Source: Methylobacterium mesophilicum (GTDB taxonomy: Bacteria > Pseudomonadota > Alphaproteobacteria > Rhizobiales > Beijerinckiaceae). Taken from it: DNA of 64,000 bases. Location: contig NZ_BPQU01000011.1 in assembly GCF_022179445.1 (NCBI RefSeq), positions 62,001 to 126,000 on the forward strand, written 5' to 3'. Below are positions 7,836 through 15,986 of this stretch, in pieces. Positions within the stretch are counted from its first letter, which is position 1. Each line of letters begins with the position of its first letter. The translations under genes and the position numbers were made by a program. The notes below the pieces were generated by a model. That model saw only the letters and a list, made by a program, of their open reading frames with translations, had not been told where the DNA came from and ran no database searches.

Positions 7836-8726
7836 TCACAGCACCGCATCGAGGCGCTCCATCAGCGGCGCATAGGCCTCCGGGCCGGCCTCGACGTCGA
7901 GGCGCACCCCGGCGATGCCCCGGCGGGCATAGTCGGCGAGCCGCGCCTCGGCGGTCTCACCCGGCAGCGCCGTCGGGAGCGCGGTGCCGCGCCGGCCATC
8001 GGCCAACGCGAAGGGATAGTAGCCCGGTGGGCGGGCGCGCTCGAAGGCGTCGCTCACCAGGATCAGCCGGATCGCGACCCGCTCGGCCAGCAGGGTCAGC
8101 GTCGCGTCGAAGCCCGGGCCCGGGGCGTCGAGGGCGCTGGCGATGACCAGATGTCCGCCGGCGGGCAGCAGGCTGCGGGCGAGCCCGAGGATCGGCTCCA
8201 GGGGTGCGTCGGACCCGGCGGCGCCGGCCGCCGCGAGGGCGTCGGCATGGGCCTGGGCCAGGGCGCCGGTCACCGCGATCATGGCGCGCTCGCCGCCGGC
8301 CGGGCGCAGCACCGTCGGCGCCCCCGAGGTCGCCACCGCGAGGCCGACCCGGCCGCCATCGGCCGCCACCCGCCAGCCGAGCAGCGCCAGGGCCTCGGCG
8401 GCGGCCACCGAGCGCAGGGTCCGGCGGGTGCCGAACAGCATCGAGGGCCGGAAATCGGCGAGCAGCACCACGGCGCGGTCGCGCTCGTCGTGATGGGTGC
8501 GCACGTGCAGCTGCCCGGTGCGCGCGGTGGCGTTGCGGTCGATGAACCGGCGGTCGTCGCCTTCGGACCAGAGCCGCACGTCCTCCGGCTCGGACCCGCG
8601 CCCGCGCCGCTTCGTGACGATGCCGCCGGGCAGGCCCGCCAGCGTCCGGGTCGCCGGCGCCGCGCCCCGCCGGGCGAGATGGCGCAGGCCCATCAGGGAC
8701 TCACCCGAGAGATGGATGCCGTTCAT
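7836..8726 (-). CDS. DUF58 protein (MxaS/BatI-type)
   Basis: A 296-residue DUF58 protein. The family signature (RLWSEGDDRRFIDRNATART, then GQLHVR) lies at about residues 56-82 and is followed by a vWA-like fold. DUF58 proteins are the constant partners of MoxR ATPases. The usual first Ser of the MIDAS-like DxSxSM motif is replaced: the sequence reads DFRPSM, so metal binding may be altered. The start at 8726 is chosen by the reading frame; an ATG at 8693 is an alternative and neither has a good ribosome-binding site. A family A repeat lies directly upstream, between it and moxR. Confidence 0.88.
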   Translation of the reverse strand: MNGIHLSGESLMGLRHLARRGAAPATRTLAGLPGGIVTKRRGRGSEPEDVRLWSEGDDRRFIDRNATARTGQLHVRTHHDERDRAVVLLADFRPSMLFGTRRTLRSVAAAEALALLGWRVAADGGRVGLAVATSGAPTVLRPAGGERAMIAVTGALAQAHADALAAAGAAGSDAPLEPILGLARSLLPAGGHLVIASALDAPGPGFDATLTLLAERVAIRLILVSDAFERARPPGYYPFALADGRRGTALPTALPGETAEARLADYARRGIAGVRLDVEAGPEAYAPLMERLDAVL

Positions 8727-8761
8727 TTGGGACTGGGCGGCACTCTCAAAACGCGCGCTCT

Positions 8762-8943
8762 TCCCTCCCCCCGCTGCGGGGGAGGGTGGGCCGGCCGTCA
8801 GGCCGGGTCGGGAGAGGGGAGCGACGCTGCCGGAAAGATCGCGACGGGCTTCAGATCCTGAACCGTCGCGCTGCCCCTCTTGCGGGACTTCGTCCCGGCC
8901 CCCCCTGCTGCGCAGGGTACCCTCCCCCGCAGAGGGGGGAGGG
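8762..8943. repeat. Palindromic repeat family A, copy 3
   Basis: A 182-bp element with 25-26-bp inverted ends (8762-8787 and 8919-8943) matching copies 1 and 2. It occupies the moxR-DUF58 junction, so three copies of the same repeat sit in one operon. Confidence 0.88.
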
Positions 8944-8977
8944 CGTTTCCGGCTCCTGTTCCAAAGCCCGAACACCC

Positions 8978-9979
8978 TCAGAGCGCCCGGACCCGCTGCA
9001 CCAGCTCGCCGACCAGGCCGCGGGCGGTCTTGCCTTCGGCGGCCGCGCGCCAGGTCAGGCCGATGCGGTGGGAGAGCGCGTCCCGGGCGAGTTCGGTGAC
9101 GTCCTCCGGGGTGACGTGGTCCCGGCCGCGCAGCCAGGCCCGGGCCTTGCCCGCCATCATCAGCGCGAGCGTGCCGCGCGGCGAGGCCGGGTGCTCGATC
9201 ATCGCCCGCAGGTCCGGCGCCGCCGTATCGGTGCGGGTCGCCGCCACCAGGCGGACCAGGTAATCCTTGAGCGCCGGCGACACGTAGGTGGCCAGAGCCG
9301 CCTCCCGGGCGGCGCGCACGTCGGCCAGCGACAGGCGCACCGGCATGGCCTCGGCATGGTGGGTCATCTCGCCCTCCACGAGGTCGAGGATCGCCCGCTC
9401 GGTGGCCTCGTCGGGCATCTCGACCACGACGTGCAGCAGGAAGCGGTCGAGCTGCGCCTCCGGCAGCGGGAAGGTGCCGGCATGCTCGATCGGGTTCTGG
9501 GTCGCCACGACCATGAACGGGTCGGCGAGCGGATGGGTCTGCCCGGAGACCGTGATCTGCCCCTCGGCCATCGCCTCGAGCAGGGCCGACTGCACCTTGG
9601 GCGGCGCCCGGTTGACCTCGTCCACCAGCACCAGGGCGTGGAACAGGGGGCCCTGCAGGAACTCGAAGCTGCCGCTGTCCTGGCGCCAGACGGTGGTGCC
9701 GGTGAGGTCGGCCGGCATCAGGTCCGGGGTGCACTGGATGCGGGCGAACGAGCCGTCGAGCCCGTCGGCCAGCCGCTTGACCGCGCGGGTCTTGGCCAGG
9801 CCCGGCGCGCCCTCGATCAGGAGGTGGCCACCGGTGAGCAGACCGATCAGTAGACGCTCGACCAAGCCGGCGCTGCCGATCAGGCCGCGCTCCAGCCCGT
9901 CGCGCAGGGCCAGGACCCGCCCGTGCAGGGCCGCGTCCGGTTCGGCCTCGGGCCGGCGTTCGGCGAGGGCGTCGCTCAT
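8978..9979 (-). CDS. MoxR-family AAA+ ATPase
   Basis: A 333-residue MoxR ATPase, a AAA+ chaperone that works with vWA proteins to activate or insert metals into partner complexes. The Walker A motif GAPGLAKT is at residues 57-64; the Walker B region LVLVDEVNRAPPKVQ and sensor-1 region MVVATQNPIEHAGTF follow, with a C-terminal lid domain (RGTLALMMAGKARAW). The ATG at 9979 is preferred over a longer reading because MoxR proteins normally begin about 55 residues before Walker A. It is the first gene of the minus-strand operon MoxR-DUF58-DUF4381-vWA-vWA-TPR-BatD; the 327-base gap to the divergent mgtC gene should contain the promoter. Confidence 0.95.
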   Translation of the reverse strand: MSDALAERRPEAEPDAALHGRVLALRDGLERGLIGSAGLVERLLIGLLTGGHLLIEGAPGLAKTRAVKRLADGLDGSFARIQCTPDLMPADLTGTTVWRQDSGSFEFLQGPLFHALVLVDEVNRAPPKVQSALLEAMAEGQITVSGQTHPLADPFMVVATQNPIEHAGTFPLPEAQLDRFLLHVVVEMPDEATERAILDLVEGEMTHHAEAMPVRLSLADVRAAREAALATYVSPALKDYLVRLVAATRTDTAAPDLRAMIEHPASPRGTLALMMAGKARAWLRGRDHVTPEDVTELARDALSHRIGLTWRAAAEGKTARGLVGELVQRVRAL

Positions 9980-10214
9980 GCGGAGAACGCTCGGGCGCGG
10001 AAAAATACACCCGCCACGGGGGCCGTGTCCTGCATCCTGCACGTCTCCTCGGCCCGGGTCCCGTATTCTCAAGGGATCCTCAGGTTGAGGCCGGTGTGCC
10101 CGCTGCCCGGTAGGGCCGTCAATCCCGGCCGGTTCTGCCTCCGGTCCGTGCCGGGCGTCATCCCGGGGTCCTTTTGTCGGCTCCCGGAGAAAGGTGATGC
10201 AAAACCAAGGGCCT

Positions 10215-10253
10215 GGCGCGCCGCCCCGGATCCGCTATCCCGGACGGCGCGCC
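10215..10253. other. Strong hairpin in the mgtC leader
   Basis: GGCGCGCCGCCCCGG pairs with CCCGGACGGCGCGCC with two mismatches around a short loop, 54 bases before the mgtC start. The rest of the moxR-mgtC gap (9980-10306) shows no gene and no riboswitch class I recognise. mgtC leaders in other bacteria are often regulatory, so this hairpin may be, but that is inference. Confidence 0.4.
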
Positions 10254-10306
10254 CAGCAGGCCATGATGTCACGGTTTCGTCACCTCTCGCCTCGCAAGAG
10301 ACCGTC

Positions 10307-11017
10307 ATGACCAGCTACGCCGCCATCCCCGAGGAATTCAAATCCGCCATCGGCCTGATCGTCGCCTTCGTGCTCGGCACGGCGATCGGGGCCGAGCGGC
10401 AGTACCGGCAGCGTACCGCCGGCCTGCGCACCGCGGTGCTGGTGGCGATCGGCGCCTCGGCCTTCGTCGATCTCGGCATGCGGCTGACCGGCCCGGACGG
10501 CGGGGTCCGCACGGTGGCCTACGTGATCTCCGGCATCGGCTTCCTGGGCGCCGGCGTGATCATGAAGGAGGGGATGAACGTGCGCGGTCTCAACACGGCC
10601 GCCACCCTGTGGTGCTCCGCCGCCGTTGGGGCGTTCTGCGGCGCCGACCTGCCGTTGGAGGCGGTGTTCGTCACCGTCACGGTGCTGACCTGCAACACGG
10701 CGCTCCGGCCCCTGGTGAACGCCATCAACCGCGCCCCGATCCGCGAATCCTCCACCGAGGCGACCTACGAGGTGCAGGTGACCACCGCGCCCGGCGAGGC
10801 CGGCCCCGCCCAGGATCTGCTGGTCGAGCGCCTGGAGGCGGCGAACTATCCGGTCAGCAACGTCGAGGTCGAGGAGCGCGGCGGAGGCGCGGTCGACGTG
10901 GTCGCGACGCTGACGGCCAGCGCCGTCAAGGCGAGCGAGCTGGATGCGGTGACAGCCGATCTCGCCAAGGCGCCGGGCATCCGCCACGCCACCTGGTCGG
11001 TCCAGACCGCCGATTGA
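10307..11017 (+). CDS. mgtC: MgtC/SapB family membrane protein
   Basis: A 236-residue MgtC/SapB protein. Four or five membrane helices occupy the first ~130 residues, with the family motifs GTAIGAERQYRQRTAGLRT and GIGFLGAGVIM; a soluble C-terminal domain of about 90 residues has an ACT-like pattern (TYEVQVTTAPGEAG ... LLVERLEAANYPVSNVEVEE). MgtC proteins are linked to growth in low magnesium and in some pathogens restrain the F-type ATP synthase. The ATG at 10307 follows an AAGAGA site. The gene is alone, divergent from the moxR operon, with a long leader. Confidence 0.92.
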   Translation: MTSYAAIPEEFKSAIGLIVAFVLGTAIGAERQYRQRTAGLRTAVLVAIGASAFVDLGMRLTGPDGGVRTVAYVISGIGFLGAGVIMKEGMNVRGLNTAATLWCSAAVGAFCGADLPLEAVFVTVTVLTCNTALRPLVNAINRAPIRESSTEATYEVQVTTAPGEAGPAQDLLVERLEAANYPVSNVEVEERGGGAVDVVATLTASAVKASELDAVTADLAKAPGIRHATWSVQTAD

Positions 11018-11075
11018 TCGTTTGGGACTTTGCGTGGCGCCGGACTGAAGCCGGCGCGCCGCCGGTAGGGACCGG

Positions 11076-11429
11076 TCAGCGCGGCGGGGCGAGGGGCCGG
11101 GTGCGGCGCTCGATCACCACGGTCGGGCGGGTACGGCGCTCGACCACGACGGTGCGGGGCGCCCGGCTCGGGCTGGCATGGGTCAGGATCCGCTCCGGCA
11201 CCCGCTCCGGCCGGGCCTTCTTGGCCGCCAGGACGTGCGGGCGGACCTCGTCGGCCGGCAGCCCCATCAGGCCGGCGGCGATCTCGACCTGCTGCTCGAC
11301 ATCGTCGGCGAGGTCCTGGGCGGCGGCGACCGCCTCGTTCACCGTGGGCGGCTCGCGGCGCACGCGGATCGGCGGCAGGTCTGCGAAGCTCTTCTGCGTC
11401 TTCTTCACGGGGCGACTCGCGGTCATCAT
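11076..11429 (-). CDS. Hypothetical protein with a tandemly repeated C-terminus
   Basis: A 117-residue protein of unknown family. The N-terminus is Lys/Arg-rich (MMTASRPVKKTQKSF), the centre is a probable helix (VNEAVAAAQDLADDVEQQVE), and the C-terminus repeats a ten-residue unit (VVVERRTRPT / VVIERRTRPL) encoded by a 30-bp tandem repeat at about 11101-11155. No signal peptide is seen. The start at 11429 (or the next Met at 11426) is chosen because the reading further upstream does not look like protein; the ribosome-binding site is weak. Convergent with mgtC. Confidence 0.6.
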   Translation of the reverse strand: MMTASRPVKKTQKSFADLPPIRVRREPPTVNEAVAAAQDLADDVEQQVEIAAGLMGLPADEVRPHVLAAKKARPERVPERILTHASPSRAPRTVVVERRTRPTVVIERRTRPLAPPR

Positions 11430-11774
11430 CGAACAGACATAGCGCCTTCCGCGCCGGTTGTGCAGTGCATCATAATCGGCGGTTGCCCGTCCGGGGAACA
11501 TGTCGTGGGCTGGAATACCGCATACGGCACGCCATTGCCCTCGCTCCACAGGGCGAACATCATCCGCGCGTGGGTCGGCATCGCGCTGCGGCATAATAGC
11601 GCGTGCCCGCGCGGGGTGCCAGACGGGGGTCGCGATCCCCGTCCCGGACCGGGCGGCGACGGTCCGGAGCGTCGTGCCGACGGAGGAGCCGAACCTCCGG
11701 GATGCGAGGATACCCGAGACCGCGCGCATCGGCCGGGATCCGATCCCCTGGACGATGCGCTAGGCTCGCGCGCC
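11430..11774. other. Gene-free region between divergent genes
   Basis: The 345 bases contain the promoters of the hypothetical gene (minus strand) and the NlpC/P60 gene (plus strand). Open frames cross it, but none has convincing protein-like composition. I see no repeat, hairpin or RNA motif that can be named. Confidence 0.5.
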
Positions 11775-12620
11775 ATGGCCGAATCACTCGATCCCCGCCT
11801 CACCCCGGCCCGTCCGGACGTCGCCGACATCCGGTTGCGCGGCCGGGTCACGGCGGAGCGCTTCGTCGCCGCCGCCCCGCGCCGGGTCGTGGCGCCCGCG
11901 GCGCCGTTGCGCCGGGCGCCGTCGCCGGAGGCCGGGCTCGACACCGAGGCGCTGCTCGGCGACGCCGTGGACCTCTACGCCGAACAGGACGGGTTCGCCT
12001 TCGTGCAGCTCGTCCGAGACGGCTATGTCGGCTACCTGCCGGCCGATTGCCTCGGCCCCGCCGCGCCCGAGCCGACCCACAGGGTCACGGCGTTGCGCAC
12101 CTTCCTGTATCCCGAGCCCGACCTGAAGCGGCCGGTGCGCGCCCATCTCAGCCTCGGCGCGCGCCTCGTCGTCACCGGCGAGGCCGGGGCCTATCTCGAG
12201 ACCCCCGACGGCTACGTCTTCGCGCGCCACTGCGCCCCGCTGGCGCAGCACGAGCCCGACTACGCGGCCACGGCCGAGCGGCTCGCCGGGATTCCCTATC
12301 TCTGGGGCGGCCGCACCAGCCTGGGGCTCGATTGCTCGGGTCTCGTGCAGCTCTGCCTCGACGCCGCCGGCCTCCCCTGCCCGCGCGACGCCGACATGCA
12401 GGAGCGGGCCCTGGGCCGGGCGCTGCCGCTCGGCCTCGACGGATTGCGCCGGGGCGACTTCGTGTTCTGGCGCGGCCATGTCGGGCTGATGCGCGACTCC
12501 GAGACGCTGATCCACGCCAACGGCCATCACATGGCGGTGGCGGCGGAGCCGCTGGCCGGCGCGGTCGCCCGAATCCAGGAGAACAGTTTCGGGGCGGTGA
12601 CCGGGATTCGGCGGCTCTAG
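11775..12620 (+). CDS. NlpC/P60 peptidase with N-terminal SH3-like domains
   Basis: A 281-residue C40-family cysteine peptidase that would cut peptides of the cell-wall murein. Two bacterial SH3-like domains (about residues 55-95 and 100-155) precede the catalytic domain. The nucleophile is Cys187 in GLDCSGLVQ, the histidine is His235 in RGHVGLM, and the third polar residue is in IHANGHHM. Nothing resembling a cleavable signal peptide is present, which is common in alphaproteobacterial members with this YgiM/dipeptidyl-peptidase VI-like layout; it may act on imported murein peptides in the cytoplasm or be exported another way. The ATG at 11775 was chosen because it begins the conserved [15 protein letters not shown] segment. 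Confidence 0.92.
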   Translation: MAESLDPRLTPARPDVADIRLRGRVTAERFVAAAPRRVVAPAAPLRRAPSPEAGLDTEALLGDAVDLYAEQDGFAFVQLVRDGYVGYLPADCLGPAAPEPTHRVTALRTFLYPEPDLKRPVRAHLSLGARLVVTGEAGAYLETPDGYVFARHCAPLAQHEPDYAATAERLAGIPYLWGGRTSLGLDCSGLVQLCLDAAGLPCPRDADMQERALGRALPLGLDGLRRGDFVFWRGHVGLMRDSETLIHANGHHMAVAAEPLAGAVARIQENSFGAVTGIRRL

Positions 12621-12753
12621 GTCAAGGATCCGGGCACCCCGGGTCCAAAACGCGCGGCAAACGTGCTACAGGGACGCTCCGCGGTCGTCTTCCTGCCCGG
12701 TTCGCAGTCTAGGACCGTTGACAGGACAGCCCCGCCCTCGCCACATCGCCACC

Positions 12754-13755
12754 ATGACCGCAGACCTCGCGTCCCTCGCGCCCGCTCAGGGCACCACCGG
12801 CAAGCCGCCGCTGGAGATCCTGCTTTGTGCCCCACGCGGCTTCTGCGCCGGCGTGGTGCGGGCCATCGACGTGGTGGAGCGGGCTCTCGCCCTCTACGGG
12901 CCCCCCGTCTACGTCCGCCACGAGATCGTCCACAACAAGTACGTGGTCGAGAGCCTGAAGCGGAAGGGCGCGGTGTTCGTCCGCGAACTCGACGAGGTGC
13001 CCGACAGCGGCGCCCCGGTGATTTTTTCCGCTCACGGCGTCGCGAAGACGGTACCGGCCAACGCCGATTCCCGCGGGCTCACGACCATCGACGCCACCTG
13101 CCCGCTGGTCACCAAGGTCCACCGCGAGGCCGAGATCCACCACAAGCGCGGCCGCCACGTGCTGCTGGTCGGCCATTCCGGCCATCCCGAGGTGGTGGGT
13201 ACCATGGGCCAGCTGCCCAAGGGCTCGATCACCCTGGTGGAGGATCTGGACCAGATCCAGGCCCTGACGCCCGAGAATCCCAACAACCTCGCCTGGGTCA
13301 CCCAGACGACCCTGTCGGTCGACGACACCCGCCACATCGTCGAGGCGCTCAAGAAGAAGTTCCCGAACATCACCGGGCCGCACAAGGACGACATCTGCTA
13401 CGCCACCACCAACCGCCAGGAGGCGGTGAAGCAGGTGGCCCCGCTGGTGGACGCCCTGATCGTGGTCGGCTCTTCGAACTCCTCGAACTCCCAGCGCCTG
13501 CGCGAGGTCGCCGAGCGCGTGGGCTGCCCGATCACCCGCCTCGTGCTGCGCGCCGAGGAGATCGACTGGCCGGCCTTCGAGGGCATCCGCAAGCTCGGCC
13601 TCACGGCAGGCGCCTCGGCCCCCGAGGTGCTGGTCGAGGAGATCATCGAGGCCTTCGCCGCGCGCTACGATGTGATCGTCGACACCGTCTCGACCGTGGT
13701 CGAGGACATGGTCTTCCCGCTGCCGCGCGAATTGCGCAGCGAAGCGGCCGAGTAG
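12754..13755 (+). CDS. ispH: 4-hydroxy-3-methylbut-2-enyl diphosphate reductase IspH
   Basis: A 333-residue iron-sulfur enzyme that performs the last step of the non-mevalonate (MEP) isoprenoid pathway, reducing HMBPP to IPP and DMAPP. The three cluster-binding cysteines are Cys31 (APRGFCAGV), Cys116 (DATCPLV) and Cys215 (DDICYATTN); the substrate-binding motifs [19 protein letters not shown] and [10 protein letters not shown] are intact. The ATG at 12754 is preferred over one at 12718, which would add twelve poorly conserved residues. It starts the ispH-thrB-rnhA group typical of alphaproteobacteria, although a repeat separates it from thrB. Confidence 0.97.
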   Translation: MTADLASLAPAQGTTGKPPLEILLCAPRGFCAGVVRAIDVVERALALYGPPVYVRHEIVHNKYVVESLKRKGAVFVRELDEVPDSGAPVIFSAHGVAKTVPANADSRGLTTIDATCPLVTKVHREAEIHHKRGRHVLLVGHSGHPEVVGTMGQLPKGSITLVEDLDQIQALTPENPNNLAWVTQTTLSVDDTRHIVEALKKKFPNITGPHKDDICYATTNRQEAVKQVAPLVDALIVVGSSNSSNSQRLREVAERVGCPITRLVLRAEEIDWPAFEGIRKLGLTAGASAPEVLVEEIIEAFAARYDVIVDTVSTVVEDMVFPLPRELRSEAAE

Positions 13756-13808
13756 GCCGCGCCAGGATCCGGGCCCCGACTCAGGAGGGGGCTTATCCCG
13801 TCCGCCCC

Positions 13809-13907
13809 CTTCATCCCGAGGTGACGGGGCGCAGCGGAGGGCTCGGAGGAGACCTCCGGGGATCCGTGCGGCCGGCTGGGATGCTCTGCAGCACCTCAGG
13901 ATGAGGC
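13809..13907. repeat. Dispersed palindromic repeat family E
   Basis: An approximately 100-bp element after ispH whose ends are inverted (TTCATCCCGAGGTG and CACCTCAGGATGAG). Similar CATCCTGAGGTG-type repeats are common in Methylobacterium and Bradyrhizobium genomes. It is the only copy seen in this window. Confidence 0.6.
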
Positions 13908-13993
13908 GGCGAGTCGGAAAGCCGGGTCCGTCGGGTCGCTGTGCAGCCTGTCGACGATCCTGAAACTCTAAGAAGAAACACGAGCGCGAACAC

Positions 13994-14959
13994 GTGGCCG
14001 TCTACACCGAGGTATCCGACGCGGCGCTCTCCGAGTTCCTGTCCGCCTATTCCATCGGCACCCTGCTCTCCTTCAAGGGCATCGCCGAGGGCGTCGAGAA
14101 TTCCAATTTCTACCTGCAGACGACGCAGGGCTCCTACATCCTGACCCTCTACGAGAAGCGGGTGCGGGCGGGGGACCTGCCGTTCTTCATCGAGCTGATG
14201 GAGCACCTCTCCGCGCGCGGCCTCGCCTGTCCGCAGCCGGTGCGGGACCGGGCCGGCACGGCGCTTGGGCAGCTCTGCGGTCGGCCGGCCGCCATCGTCA
14301 GCTTCCTGGAGGGCGTCTCGGTCAAGACGCCCGGCGTTGGGCATTGCCGGGAACTCGGCCGGGCGCTCGCCGAGCTGCATGCGGCCGGCGCCGATTTCGC
14401 GATGGTGCGCGAGAACAGCCTGTCGGTGGACTCCTGGCGCCCGCTCTTCGCCCAGGCCGAGGCCCAGGCTGATTCGGTCACGCCGGGCCTGGCGGAGCGC
14501 ACCCGCGCCGACCTCGCGCTGCTCGAAGCCGCCTGGCCCCAGGACCTGCCGGGCGGGGTGATCCACGCGGACCTGTTCACCGACAACGTGTTCTTCATCG
14601 GCGACAGCCTCTCCGGGCTGATCGACTTCTATTTCGCCTGCACGGACGCGTTCGCGTACGACCTCGCGGTCTGCCTCAACGCCTGGTGCTTCGAGGCCGA
14701 CGGCAGCTTCCACCGGGACATGGCCGCGGCGTTGATTGCCGGCTACGAGGCGGTGCGGCCCCTGGAGCCCGACGAGGTCGCGGCCCTCCCGATCCTGTGC
14801 CGGGGCGCGGCGCTCCGCTTCATGCTGACCCGCCTGGTCGACTGGCTCAACGTGCCGCCCGGCGCCCTGGTGAAGCCCCTGGACCCGCGGGAGTTCGATC
14901 GCCGGCTCACATTCCATCGCCAAGCGCGGGACGCTCGGGATTACGGGCGGCAGGTCTGA
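13994..14959 (+). CDS. thrB: Homoserine kinase, ThrB type II
   Basis: A 321-residue homoserine kinase of the APH/choline-kinase fold, making O-phosphohomoserine for threonine synthesis. It is not the GHMP-type ThrB of enterobacteria. The catalytic loop HADLFTDNV (His191, Asp193) and the metal-binding [19 protein letters not shown] follow the pattern of this family. Translation starts at a GTG (13994), giving [15 protein letters not shown], the standard N-terminus. It is eight bases upstream of rnhA and likely co-transcribed with it. Confidence 0.96.
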   Translation: MAVYTEVSDAALSEFLSAYSIGTLLSFKGIAEGVENSNFYLQTTQGSYILTLYEKRVRAGDLPFFIELMEHLSARGLACPQPVRDRAGTALGQLCGRPAAIVSFLEGVSVKTPGVGHCRELGRALAELHAAGADFAMVRENSLSVDSWRPLFAQAEAQADSVTPGLAERTRADLALLEAAWPQDLPGGVIHADLFTDNVFFIGDSLSGLIDFYFACTDAFAYDLAVCLNAWCFEADGSFHRDMAAALIAGYEAVRPLEPDEVAALPILCRGAALRFMLTRLVDWLNVPPGALVKPLDPREFDRRLTFHRQARDARDYGRQV

Positions 14960-14966
14960 GGGACGG

Positions 14967-15440
14967 ATGAGCACCGAGACGACCGAGACCGCAACCGAGC
15001 CCATGCGGGTGAAGATCTACACGGACGGCGCCTGCTCGGGGAATCCCGGACCGGGCGGCTGGGGCGCGATCCTGATCTTCGGCGATACCCAGAAGGAGCT
15101 CTCGGGCGGCGAGGCGCACACCACCAACAACCGCATGGAGATCCTGGCGGCGATCGAGTCCCTGGAGGCATTGAAGCGCCCCTGCCGGGTCGACCTGTTC
15201 ACGGACTCGCAGTACCTGCGCCAGGGCATCACCAGCTGGATCCACAACTGGAAGGCCCGGGGCTGGCGCACCGCCGACAAGAAGCCGGTGAAGAACGAGG
15301 ACCTCTGGCGCCGGATCGATACGGCCAACGCCCGCCACGAGGTGGCCTGGCACTGGGTCAAGGGCCACGCCAGCGACCCGCTGAACAACCGGGTCGACGC
15401 CCTCGCCGTGGCCGCGATGCTGCCGTTCAAGCGGCGCTGA
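14967..15440 (+). CDS. rnhA: Ribonuclease HI
   Basis: A 157-residue RNase HI, which cleaves the RNA of RNA-DNA hybrids. The four catalytic acidic residues are all present: Asp20 ([12 protein letters not shown]), Glu58 (NNRMEIL), Asp80 (FTDSQYL) and Asp144 (NNRVDALA). The basic handle region ([20 protein letters not shown]) is normal. About twelve residues precede the usual start (MRVKIYTDG, Met13), so initiation at Met13 is possible. The gene closely follows thrB, the conserved alphaproteobacterial arrangement. A partial family C repeat follows the stop. Confidence 0.97.
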   Translation: MSTETTETATEPMRVKIYTDGACSGNPGPGGWGAILIFGDTQKELSGGEAHTTNNRMEILAAIESLEALKRPCRVDLFTDSQYLRQGITSWIHNWKARGWRTADKKPVKNEDLWRRIDTANARHEVAWHWVKGHASDPLNNRVDALAVAAMLPFKRR

Positions 15441-15540
15441 GATCAGGGTTCCCAGAGGGCTCAGCCCTTTCAAGATCTTTGAGCCAGCCAATCCTGCTCG
15501 AGGGGCGACGCCGGGCCTTTGCACAGGTGGTCCTGTCGCT

Positions 15541-15660
15541 CCCCGTCATTCCGGGGCGCCGCAGGCGAGCCCGGAATCCAGTGCCGCTGACGGTGCAAGG
15601 TCCTGCCCGATCTGCGTTTATGGATTCCGGGCTCCGCCTTGCGGCCCCGGAATGACGGGG
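15541..15660. repeat. Large inverted repeat (RPE-like, family D)
   Basis: Two 40-bp arms (15541-15580 and 15621-15660), both containing CGTCATTCCGGGG and CCCGGAATCCA, form a nearly perfect palindrome around a 40-base centre. This is a common alphaproteobacterial palindromic element. Together with a partial family C copy (15443-15482), it fills the space after rnhA. Confidence 0.85.
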
Positions 15661-15744
15661 TGGAGGGATCAACACCGTTTACGAAACCACCGGGTCATGT
15701 GCCGGCCCGGACACTGCGAAAGCGTTGGGTTTCGAACCGCGGCA

Positions 15745-15966
15745 TCAGGCGGTCGGGACGCCTTGGGCGTCCAGACCGGCACCGTCCTTCGCAGCATCGA
15801 GACGTCGCTGCGTAGATGCGCGCTTGGCCGCAAACCGAGCGTCGACCTCTTCCGTGCCGATCAGGCGGCCGGCCTTCGCTGAAGCCAAGCCCACCTGTAC
15901 TTGACAGCAGAACCATGCCTCCCGTTCGGTCTGCGGCAATTCGGGGTCTGGGGTGAAACCGTCCGG
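15745..15966 (-). pseudogene. Possible degraded stability-determinant antitoxin
   Basis: The minus-strand frame reads PDPELPQTEREAWF, then GLASAKAGRLIGTEEVDARF and AAKRAS, resembling small PaaA2/stability-determinant antitoxins (acidic N-terminus, amphipathic helix, EEV-x-A motif). No normal start is available. The ATG at 15968-15970 is one base out of frame with it, as if an A had been inserted directly after the start codon; otherwise only a TTG at 15939 opens the frame. No toxin gene is adjacent. It may be a remnant, or a TTG-started 64-residue protein. Family resemblance is from memory and weak. Confidence 0.4.
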
Positions 15967-15986
15967 TCATTCGGTCGTCACGGTCC

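Noticed and set aside
2648..9979. Calling the operon mxaRSACKLD
   Set aside because: The methanol dehydrogenase genes and MxaD are missing and the last gene is BatD-like, so Bat-type is the safer name.
15652..15882. Plus-strand 76-residue open frame
   Set aside because: It has no ribosome-binding site and overlaps the family D palindrome end and the antitoxin-like frame, which is more protein-like.
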